Positions 1-5,294 of a DNA stretch of 5,890 nucleotides are shown one piece after another; the first letter of the stretch is position 1, and every line of letters starts with the position of its first letter. The notes below the pieces were generated by a model. That model was given only the letters and a program-made list of their open reading frames with translations, made no database searches and was not told the origin of the DNA. This DNA comes from an uncultured Oscillospiraceae bacterium (GTDB lineage: Bacteria > Bacillota > Clostridia > Oscillospirales > Acutalibacteraceae). The stretch spans positions 1-5,890 of the forward strand of contig URQJ01000124.1 in the NCBI GenBank assembly GCA_900549945.1, written 5' to 3'. The translations under genes and the position numbers were made by a program.

Positions 1-431
1 CCGGGCAGGTCGGCGTGGAGGTAATCGCGCGCGCTGAAGCCGATCGCCTGATTGGCGGTGTTGCGCACCTCGAAGTGCAGGTGCGCGCCGTAGGCGTTGC
101 CGCTGTCGCCCATGTAGCCGAGCACCGCGCCGCGGCCCACCTGCTGGCCGTAGGAGACGTTCACCTCCCGCATGTGGGCGTACAGCGTGCACCAGCCGTT
201 CGCGTGGCGCAGCTGCACGGCGTTGCCGTAGGAGGGGTCGCCCTCGCTGCCTTTTAGATTGCCGTAGCCCGTCTGCACCCAGACGACCTCCCCGGCGGAG
301 TGGGCCACCACGTAGTCGAAGCCGCCGTCGGCGGTCACGTCCACGCCGGAGTGCCCTGAGTAGTTGGCGGAAACCGACGCGCCCTTCGTCTTAAAGACGC
401 GGCAGCTCACCTGTGTCGCTGTGTTTGCCAT
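1..431 (-). CDS. M23 (LytM-type) zinc metallopeptidase, tail-associated peptidoglycan endopeptidase; 3' end cut by window edge
   Basis: The visible part is 143 codons from an ATG at 431; the gene continues past the left edge. The M23 signature is complete. GHSGVD supplies zinc ligands H27 and D31, LYAHM supplies the conserved H86, and HLHFEV supplies H117 and H119. The segment around residues 68-86 (YGNAVQLRH, then LYAHM) is also typical of the family. M23 enzymes cleave peptide cross-bridges in peptidoglycan. There is no signal peptide or membrane segment, and the gene sits just after the LysM gene in a tail operon, so I infer a tail-tip enzyme that opens the wall during injection rather than a secreted autolysin. 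The start is supported by an AAGGGGGAG ribosome-binding site and a 14-base gap after the LysM stop. What follows the peptidase domain is not visible: the protein may be a small standalone enzyme or the N-terminus of a larger baseplate protein. Confidence 0.92.
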   Translation of the reverse strand, partial: MANTATQVSCRVFKTKGASVSANYSGHSGVDVTADGGFDYVVAHSAGEVVWVQTGYGNLKGSEGDPSYGNAVQLRHANGWCTLYAHMREVNVSYGQQVGRGAVLGYMGDSGNAYGAHLHFEVRNTANQAIGFSARDYLHADLP

Positions 432-445
432 GTCAGCTCCCCCTT

Positions 446-1135
446 TCAGCTTGGAATCTGGATTACGGTGCCGGTGAAAATCCAGCGGCTGCCCGATTCG
501 GCGGGCATGCCGCGGCGGCTGGCCTCGTCGTCCAGAACCTTTTTGTTGAGCTGGTAGATCTCTTTCCAGCGCGTGCCGTCGCCGAGCTCCGTGCGGGCGA
601 TGTCCCACAGCGTGTCGCCGTCGCGCACGGTGTAGCGCTCGGTTTTCTCCTTGCCGCCCGCGTCTCGGTCCGTCGTCTCGGTCGCCTCGTTGTTCTTCAC
701 CACGAGCGTTTTCACGCCGTAGGGCACGTATTGGCGGAGCGTCACGTCCACCGAAAAATCCATGCCGTCCTCGGCGCTCTCGCTCACGGTGTAGTCCTCG
801 AGCGCGCATTTCATGTTCGTCTCCGAAAGCGCTTCGGCGCCGCTGTCGAGCCGGCGCAGCACCGTGAAGTCGAAGGCGCGGCGCTCGGTCTTTAGCTTTT
901 CAAAGAGCGCTAAAAAGTGATCGGGCGGCTTGAAGCCGTCCTCGTAGAGCGCGAAGGCGTACGGCGCGCGGGGGAGGAGCAGCGTGAAGCTCAGCTCCGT
1001 AAGGCCCGGGCTTTTCAGGATGTTCAGCTCGCCCTCGCTGACAAGCGAGACTGTCTCGTTCTGGTTTTTAATTTTCATCTTGAGCGCGCCGGGGGCGACG
1101 GGCATCAGTGTGTTCCCGAAATACATGCGGTACAT
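446..1135 (-). CDS. xkdP: LysM-domain tail/baseplate protein, XkdP-like
   Basis: The protein has 229 residues. Its N-terminal half (about 1-140) begins with MYRMYFGNTLMPVAPG and continues with the hydrophobic LTELSFTLLLPRAP, a pattern typical of XkdP-type proteins of PBSX-like tails. The C-terminus (about 168-229) is a LysM module: it opens YTVRDGDTLWDIAR, contains WKEIYQLN, and closes with GTVIQIPS. A low-complexity charged linker (about 147-166) joins the two parts. LysM modules bind N-acetylglucosamine-containing glycans. In phage tails the module is thought to help a tip or hub protein sit on or cross the wall; that role here is inference from family and position, directly after the tape measure and before a peptidoglycan hydrolase. 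The start codon overlaps the tape measure stop by one base (TAATG), which indicates translational coupling. A second in-frame ATG three codons on is a possible alternative start. Confidence 0.88.
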   Translation of the reverse strand: MYRMYFGNTLMPVAPGALKMKIKNQNETVSLVSEGELNILKSPGLTELSFTLLLPRAPYAFALYEDGFKPPDHFLALFEKLKTERRAFDFTVLRRLDSGAEALSETNMKCALEDYTVSESAEDGMDFSVDVTLRQYVPYGVKTLVVKNNEATETTDRDAGGKEKTERYTVRDGDTLWDIARTELGDGTRWKEIYQLNKKVLDDEASRRGMPAESGSRWIFTGTVIQIPS

Positions 1136-3336
1136 TAAACGTGCACCCCCTCTGCGGTGGCGGTGAGCGCCTCGGCGAAGCGGTCGGTAAAGACGGTGAT
1201 AAAGCCGTCGATGTCCATGTCGGAATGGATGGTGTTGTTCATGCCGGTCATATCCACCTTGACCTCAGCGGTCGTAAAGCGGTTGATGGCCTCGCGCTCG
1301 GCGATCTCGCGCAGCAGGCTTAGGTCCTCCTCGGAGCGCGCCGTATTCTCGCGGATTGCCGCCGTGTCGCCCGAAATCGCCCCAAGGCTCCTCGTGTCGT
1401 AGGCGCCGGTATCGCTCAGCCCGCCTGCGCTGCCGTATGTGCCGGAGGAGGTTCCGAAGCCGCTGTCGCTGATGCCGTAGTCGGCCAGCGTGCCCGCGGA
1501 GCCGCCTGTGCTGCCGGAGCCGAACGAGAAGCTGAACAGGTCGCCGATCTGATTCTTGATGCCTGCGCCGGCCGCGCTGCCCTCGGCATAGGCGTTTTGC
1601 ACCCAGCCATCCTGAAAGGATTCACCATAGCGCTTGGAGGCGGCGCCGACATCCTCATATTCGTACGTATTCATGCCCTTTTCCCATGCCGCGGCAAGAT
1701 CCTCGTATTCGATTTTTTCGCCCTCAAGCGTACTTTTCTGCCCTGCAATCCAGTTGAGCTGTCCCTCAAGACCAGAAGTGTCGATTTGTATGCCAAATAC
1801 GCCGATTACATTGTTCACGAGGTCGGCAATTTTCCGAATACCGCTGAGAAGCACCTCGACGAAAGACCAGAATGTAATCTGCGCGTCCTTCCAAAGGTTA
1901 TTGAAGAATGCGCCGAGGTTGTGCACCAGAGCGGCGAACAGATTCTCAATGGCGACGGCGACATTCTGGAACCAGATCCATGCGTTGTGGATTGCCGCGC
2001 CGAGGCCGGAAAAGAAATTCATCACGGTGATCCCGAGATTCTGGAACAGGGCGATGACGACATAGATGCCGCCGACCACCTGCTCGAAGAAGATCAGCAC
2101 GAGTGAAATCGCGATGACAAGGATCATCATGATGAGGGTGAATGGATTCGATGCGTTGACGACAGCCTGTACAACGGCGATTGCCGCCATGATGGCCTGA
2201 TACGCGATCAAAACCGTGATGATGGCGATCATAACCGGCAGAATGATGTCGAGATTCTGCGAGACAAAGGAAAGAATCTGCGCGACAACGCCGAACGCGC
2301 TGGCCGCAATGCTTGCAATGCCGGCGATGGCGCCGATCAGCACCTCGATGCCGGCCTGCATCTCCGGGCTGCTCATGATCGCCGAGATCTGTTCAAGCAC
2401 CGGCTGAAGCGCGGCCGCCGCCTGATTCTGAATGCTTGTCCAAAGCTGCCCGCTCGTCATCGGCATCTGCGCAAAGCGTGCGTCCACCACATCCGAGGTG
2501 GAAAGCAGCGCGTTTTTAATCACATCGGCAGTCAGAAGCCCGAAGGAAGCCCAGCTTTGCAGTGTGCCGGAAACACCGGCGCTCTGCATATACTGCTCAA
2601 TGGATTGAGCGAGCATGGGTGCTTGCGCGGCCAGCTGTGTCATATCGTCCGCACTGACCTGTCCGCCGGACATCATGCTGAGCACCTGCTCGCGTACGCC
2701 GGCCTGTGCGTCGGCCGGTGTGCCGGAAACTGCGAGGCTTTTGTTCAGCTGCTCTGCAAACCGCAGTATTTCCTCGTTGCCGGAGAACGCGCCTACCGCA
2801 TTTTTGCTGAGGGAAAGCAGCGTGCTTTCCGTGTCGGCAAAAGAGCTGCGGGAGGCCTCTGCCACCCCGAGAATATCGTCGCGCAGGGCCTGCACGCTTC
2901 CGCCGTCCTCGACAAGAAAAGAAAGCCGCGCATTACTTTCCGTGAGGCTGTCCGCAATGCTTGGCAGTTCACCGACTTCAACGACCTTAGAGGCCAGATG
3001 CGAAATGGATGAAAGTGCACTGTTGACGATTCTGGACGTTTGTGAAATAGTTTGCTTCCAATGATCTGTGTTTGTGTCGGCCTCTTGAATTTGATCGGTT
3101 ATTTGTTCGATCATCCCTCCTGAATTGATCGAATTTAACTCTGTTGTTACCTTTTTCAGCTCTTTGGTAAGTTTTTCAACTGCTGTTTGAAGTGATTGCA
3201 ATCCAAGATCTATAAGGCCAAGAGCTTGACTTGTTTTCTGAAAATTTCGTTCAATACGCTCTACCATTTTATTGGTTTTTTGAAGTGTAGAGAGCATATT
3301 TTCAGAAAAGCTGAGTTGGGAGGCAATCGTTGCCAT
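1135..3336 (-). CDS. Phage tail tape measure protein
   Basis: The protein has 733 residues and is by far the largest gene here, as expected between the tail chaperone and XkdP. Tape measure proteins fill the tail tube lumen, set tail length and are ejected at infection; at roughly 0.15 nm per residue the tail would be near 110 nm. Visible parts are an amphipathic helical, probably coiled-coil N-terminus (about 10-120); a region resembling the conserved tape measure N-terminal domain (about 145-325, with FGLLTADVIKNALL near 265-278); a long hydrophobic stretch with several possible membrane-spanning helices (about 330-470); a Gly/Ser-rich low-complexity segment (about 590-645); and a charged helical C-terminus. 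I chose the ATG at 3336 because AAAGGAGG lies just upstream; the open frame runs on to 3483, but that part overlaps another gene and a hairpin. The first ~300 bases are much richer in AT than the rest. Confidence 0.95.
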   Translation of the reverse strand: MATIASQLSFSENMLSTLQKTNKMVERIERNFQKTSQALGLIDLGLQSLQTAVEKLTKELKKVTTELNSINSGGMIEQITDQIQEADTNTDHWKQTISQTSRIVNSALSSISHLASKVVEVGELPSIADSLTESNARLSFLVEDGGSVQALRDDILGVAEASRSSFADTESTLLSLSKNAVGAFSGNEEILRFAEQLNKSLAVSGTPADAQAGVREQVLSMMSGGQVSADDMTQLAAQAPMLAQSIEQYMQSAGVSGTLQSWASFGLLTADVIKNALLSTSDVVDARFAQMPMTSGQLWTSIQNQAAAALQPVLEQISAIMSSPEMQAGIEVLIGAIAGIASIAASAFGVVAQILSFVSQNLDIILPVMIAIITVLIAYQAIMAAIAVVQAVVNASNPFTLIMMILVIAISLVLIFFEQVVGGIYVVIALFQNLGITVMNFFSGLGAAIHNAWIWFQNVAVAIENLFAALVHNLGAFFNNLWKDAQITFWSFVEVLLSGIRKIADLVNNVIGVFGIQIDTSGLEGQLNWIAGQKSTLEGEKIEYEDLAAAWEKGMNTYEYEDVGAASKRYGESFQDGWVQNAYAEGSAAGAGIKNQIGDLFSFSFGSGSTGGSAGTLADYGISDSGFGTSSGTYGSAGGLSDTGAYDTRSLGAISGDTAAIRENTARSEEDLSLLREIAEREAINRFTTAEVKVDMTGMNNTIHSDMDIDGFITVFTDRFAEALTATAEGVHV

Positions 3337-3340
3337 TGAA

Positions 3341-3349
3341 TCCTCCTTT
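3341..3349 (-). promoter_or_regulatory. Ribosome-binding site fixing the tape measure start
   Basis: AAAGGAGGA lies four bases upstream of the ATG at 3336, a near-perfect complement to the 16S rRNA 3' end. No comparable site precedes the upstream in-frame starts, so this decides the start of the tape measure gene. Confidence 0.9.
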
Positions 3350-3351
3350 CG

Positions 3352-3403
3352 AAAAATAACGAAATCGGAACACCTTGCAGTGCTTTGCAAGGTGTTCCGA
3401 TTT
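3352..3403 (-). terminator. Intrinsic terminator of the membrane-protein cassette
   Basis: Perfect 18-base inverted arms (3362-3379 and 3386-3403) flank a 6-base loop. On the minus strand the stem is followed by TTTCGTTATTTTT, giving a U-rich tail in the direction of transcription of the upstream gene; on the plus strand no T-run follows. The stem overlaps the last two bases of that gene's TAA stop codon. It ends 25 bases before the tape measure ATG, so any transcript reaching the tape measure from upstream must read through it. Confidence 0.85.
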
Positions 3404-4037
3404 ACAGGGAAATATTCTTGTGTATGGGGGGCCTCGAAAAATAGGCGGTTACAAATGGTTTTGCCAGCTGGGTATCCGGACATTGCAAAGAAATCAGCTT
3501 CGGCTTATCTTTATCGATATATGTGATATGGAATTGGCAGGAAATCGGCTGGTGGGTAATAAGTTTTCGTGCAATACCATTGCGGGGATTCCAAATATCG
3601 AAAAGTAAGATTCGGTTGATTTTTTGTGCTAAGGTACGGCCGTCATAGCCAAAGACAGTGCGAACCGAGTTATACTGGGGTGGAACCTCGTCTTTAGTGC
3701 GAATATCTCGGATTTTCTCAAAGGATAAATCATAGGCCGTGTGATTGTATTCGAACAGCAGACCCTGCGGGCGCAGCATAACCCAACACATACTGCCGGC
3801 GATAAGAGGCAATCCGGCGATATGTTTCATATAAACCGCCTCGGCTGCACCATACTGTGCTTTATAAAATTGTGCTGTTCTTTTAAGCGTTTGTTTTGAC
3901 TTCGTGCTCTTTGTGATCTTTCGGATAATCAAAACAATGCCGAGGACCAACAAAACAATAATAAACACAATAATGACTAAGCCAATCCATAACCCCGGGT
4001 CGATAGGTTCGTCCGCCGCGGATGAAAGCAGCACCAT
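3402..4037 (-). CDS. Membrane-anchored protein with PH/GRAM-like domain; phage moron, function unknown
   Basis: I do not recognise this protein as a named family member. It has 211 residues. A single hydrophobic helix (about 16-38) follows an acidic, Pro-containing N-terminus and is followed by a basic stretch (RKITKSTKSKQ), which predicts N-out, C-in topology. The remaining ~160 residues look like a small beta-rich cytoplasmic domain. The pattern MLRPQGLLFEY (87-97) then YDLSFEKIRDIR (102-113) resembles the strand pattern of bacterial PH or GRAM-like domains, and beta-type sequence plus a C-terminal helix follow; this domain call is inference. The ATG has TGGAGG seven bases upstream. The gene has its own promoter and terminator, is richer in AT than the tail genes, and interrupts the usual chaperone-tape measure adjacency. 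It is therefore unlikely to be structural. A role in the lysogen, such as exclusion of other phages at the membrane, is possible but unproven. Confidence 0.85.
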   Translation of the reverse strand: MVLLSSAADEPIDPGLWIGLVIIVFIIVLLVLGIVLIIRKITKSTKSKQTLKRTAQFYKAQYGAAEAVYMKHIAGLPLIAGSMCWVMLRPQGLLFEYNHTAYDLSFEKIRDIRTKDEVPPQYNSVRTVFGYDGRTLAQKINRILLFDIWNPRNGIARKLITHQPISCQFHITYIDKDKPKLISLQCPDTQLAKPFVTAYFSRPPIHKNISL

Positions 4038-4066
4038 GAGATCGCCTCCAAAAAGTTTCTGGCGCC

Positions 4067-4095
4067 ATTATACCATGCAGTTGGAAGAAAGTAAA
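4067..4095 (-). promoter_or_regulatory. SigA-type extended -10 promoter driving the membrane-protein gene
   Basis: On the minus strand there is a consensus TATAAT (4067-4072) preceded by TGG, which makes an extended -10, and a TTTACT -35 box (4090-4095, four of six matches to TTGACA) exactly 17 bases upstream. The predicted start point is near 4060, giving a leader of about 23 bases with a good ribosome-binding site at 4045-4050. A housekeeping promoter here would allow expression in the lysogen independently of late phage transcription. I see no clear operator repeat around it. Confidence 0.82.
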
Positions 4096-4147
4096 TTGTC
4101 TGCACGCATACTCGGGTAAATAACCGCTTTTTAGCTATGTCTCAAGC

Positions 4148-4184
4148 AAAACCAAAAGCGCCCCGTTTTGCAGGGCGCTTTTGG
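4148..4184 (-). terminator. Intrinsic terminator after the tail chaperone extension
   Basis: Perfect 12-base arms (4152-4163 and 4173-4184) with a GC-rich core (GCGCCC/GGGCGC) flank a 9-base loop. On the minus strand the hairpin ends CTTTTGGTTTTGCTT, a T-rich tail. It starts directly after the TAG that closes the -1 frame (4185-4187), so it fits the end of the frameshifted chaperone message. The stem is flanked by A-runs on the other side as well, so weak activity on the plus strand is possible. Confidence 0.8.
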
Positions 4185-4783
4185 CTATTTGCGCTTCAGC
4201 TTGCGCTGTTCCTTCTGCTCCGATTCCACCCGCACATTGATGGCGGCGATGACGAACGCACGCTCATACGGGTCGAGCGCGAGGAAATCGTGCGGCAGAA
4301 GCCGCAGCTTGTGGAGGCAATAGTAGGCGTAGTTCGCCTCCGTATCGCCCCCCTCGATCAGTTTTTTGCTTCTTCGATGCGCTCCGCCTCGGTTTGGAAG
4401 CCGTTTACCTCGAGTACCTTTGCCGAGTAGTCCTCGAATTCGCCGGGGGTCAGCATCGTCGCGATCAGCTCTTCCGCCGTGTGCACGCCGTAGGAGTCCT
4501 GCAGCGCGCGGTCGTTCAGATCGGGCGAAAGCGTGCAGCGCGCCGCGATGCGCGCCTGATACAGACCCGCGTCAAACTGCTGCGCGGTCTGCCCGCGCTT
4601 TGCGCCCGGCGCCGTTTTCATGCAGCCCTGGCGGATGCGGCTGTTCTCCGCCGCCGTAATGCACCCGATTTCCCACGGCACGGGCGCGCCGTCCGGCCCT
4701 GTGAAGCGGTCGGAGGCGACGTAGCGCACCGTGTCGATCTTCCTAGCGTTCTGCGCCAGAAAGGCGCTCAGATTTTCTGCCAT
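4185..4783 (-). CDS. Long tail assembly chaperone made by -1 ribosomal frameshift (predicted)
   Basis: This is a join: zero frame from 4783 to the slippery site, one base backwards, then the -1 frame from 4361 to the TAG at 4185-4187. The product would be 199 residues, the 141 of the short form plus 58. The extension reads like the second half of Gram-positive tail chaperones: aromatic YAYYCLHKLRLLPHDFLAL, then PYERAFVIAAINVRVE and a very basic end (QRKLKRK). It has no ATG and no ribosome-binding site of its own, so frameshifting is the natural way to express it. In lambda the equivalent gpG-GT form links the chaperone to the tape measure and tube subunits, with the ratio of short to long form set by shift efficiency. 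The shift itself is inferred from the motif and the coding character of the downstream frame. Confidence 0.85.
4358..4783 (-). CDS. xkdN: Short tail assembly chaperone, XkdN-like
   Basis: This is the unshifted product, 141 residues, ending EERIEEAKN-type acidic sequence before TGA (the visible end is AERIEEAKN). Opening MAENLSAFLAQNARK, an internal VRYVASDRF, and the C-terminal LTPGEFEDYSAKVLEVNGF match XkdN-like proteins of PBSX-type tails. Length is close to the family's usual size of about 140-150 residues. These proteins are not part of the finished tail; they bind the tape measure and keep it competent for tube polymerisation, so they act in the host cytoplasm during assembly. The ATG has AAGGAGG seven bases upstream and lies 16 bases after the tail tube stop, in one operon. 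The stop codon follows the slippery heptamer immediately. Confidence 0.9.
   Translation of the reverse strand: MAENLSAFLAQNARKIDTVRYVASDRFTGPDGAPVPWEIGCITAAENSRIRQGCMKTAPGAKRGQTAQQFDAGLYQARIAARCTLSPDLNDRALQDSYGVHTAEELIATMLTPGEFEDYSAKVLEVNGFQTEAERIEEAKN
4361..4367 (-). other. Slippery heptamer A AAA AAC for programmed -1 frameshift
   Basis: In the chaperone reading frame the codons are GCA AAA AAC TGA, so the heptamer has the exact X XXY YYZ phase needed for tandem tRNA slippage. The zero-frame stop is the very next codon and the -1 frame then stays open for 58 codons. A Shine-Dalgarno-like GGAG (4382-4385) lies 14 bases upstream of the heptamer and could stimulate the shift, as in bacterial dnaX. 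Downstream, a 5-bp hairpin (4325-4339, AGGCG/CGCCT) is possible, but at about 21 bases it is farther away than usual. Confidence 0.85.
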
Positions 4784-4799
4784 GTTATAGCCTCCTTTT

Positions 4800-5279
4800 T
4801 TACTGCATGCCCGCGACGAGCGAGAATTTTTCCGGCATCTCCCAGTCGTCGAACGTGCCCTCGATGTCCTCCTCGAGCGTTTCGGCGTCCGCGTCGAACT
4901 TCGTCAGGATGCCGCCCTTCGTCAGGCAGTTCTTGAGGATGACCGTCTGGCGGCCGACCGAGGAAGTGGGATCTTCGTTCGTCACCTGAATGTCCATCTC
5001 CGGCAGTGCGCCGGTGTTCTTGTAAGCGAGCCATACCTCGCGCAGGATGGACTGGTTGTAGTGCGCGGTGCCCTTCCACGTGCCGTTCCAGCCGCTGGGC
5101 TTGTGGCCCTTGCCGGTCTTGCCGAGAATCGGCACGTCCGAAACCGTGATTTCCATGCTCGCCTCAAAATTTTTGAGCTGCAAGAGGCGGTAGCGCACGC
5201 CGCCGAGCGTCACGTAAGCCGTCGCCATCGAGCCGGCAACCGCCTCGAGCGCGTCCATAAATACCTTGTCGTTTGCCAT
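4800..5279 (-). CDS. xkdM: Phage tail tube protein, XkdM-like
   Basis: The protein has 159 residues, in the size range of XkdM-type tube proteins. It forms the rigid inner tube through which DNA (or, in a tailocin, ions) passes once the sheath contracts. Recognisable parts are YVTLGGVRYRLLQLKNFEA (about 22-40), EITVSDVPILGKTGKGHKP, a GWNGTWKGTAHYN turn (about 63-75), then LREVWLAYKNTG and a C-terminal section rich in acidic residues (DADAETLEEDIEGTFDDWE), all typical of this beta-barrel family. It has no membrane segment. The ATG at 5279 has GGGAGGG upstream and lies 15 bases after the sheath stop, so sheath and tube are cotranscribed, the standard order for contractile tails. I see nothing missing or broken. 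Confidence 0.94.
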   Translation of the reverse strand: MANDKVFMDALEAVAGSMATAYVTLGGVRYRLLQLKNFEASMEITVSDVPILGKTGKGHKPSGWNGTWKGTAHYNQSILREVWLAYKNTGALPEMDIQVTNEDPTSSVGRQTVILKNCLTKGGILTKFDADAETLEEDIEGTFDDWEMPEKFSLVAGMQ

Positions 5280-5294
5280 GTTGAATTCCCTCCC

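Noticed and set aside
413..895. Plus-strand open frame of 160 codons opposite the LysM gene.
   Set aside because: It lies against a clear LysM-domain gene and the M23 start, and its Ala/Val/Arg/His-rich composition is typical of a reverse-frame artefact.
1597..2106. Plus-strand open frame of 169 codons inside the tape measure gene, with another overlapping it at 1634-2065.
   Set aside because: Antisense shadow frames of a long real gene; no ribosome-binding site, no family resemblance.
3362..3403. Perfect inverted repeat as a transposon end, attachment site or operator.
   Set aside because: It occurs once in the window, overlaps a stop codon, and has a T-rich tail on the side expected for a terminator; no target duplication or recombinase gene was seen.
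3337..3483. Upstream extension of the tape measure reading frame to an ATG at 3483, giving 782 residues.
   Set aside because: It would overlap the end of the membrane-protein gene and run through the terminator hairpin. It has no ribosome-binding site, while a perfect one precedes the ATG at 3336.
3404..3550. Possible promoter for the tape measure gene within the end of the membrane-protein gene.
   Set aside because: A TTGCAA-like -35 is present, but there is no acceptable -10 at suitable spacing.
4185..4361. The -1 frame after the chaperone as an independent small gene, or the frame change as a sequencing error.
   Set aside because: There is no ATG or ribosome-binding site, so a separate gene is unlikely. 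The phased A AAA AAC and known frameshifting in this gene family explain the change better than an error, although an error in the A-run cannot be excluded without reads.
4394..4936. Plus-strand open frame of 180 codons opposite the tail tube and chaperone genes.
   Set aside because: It spans two well-supported genes on the other strand, is rich in Arg, Ala and Pro as expected of an antisense shadow in GC-rich DNA, and has no recognisable domain.
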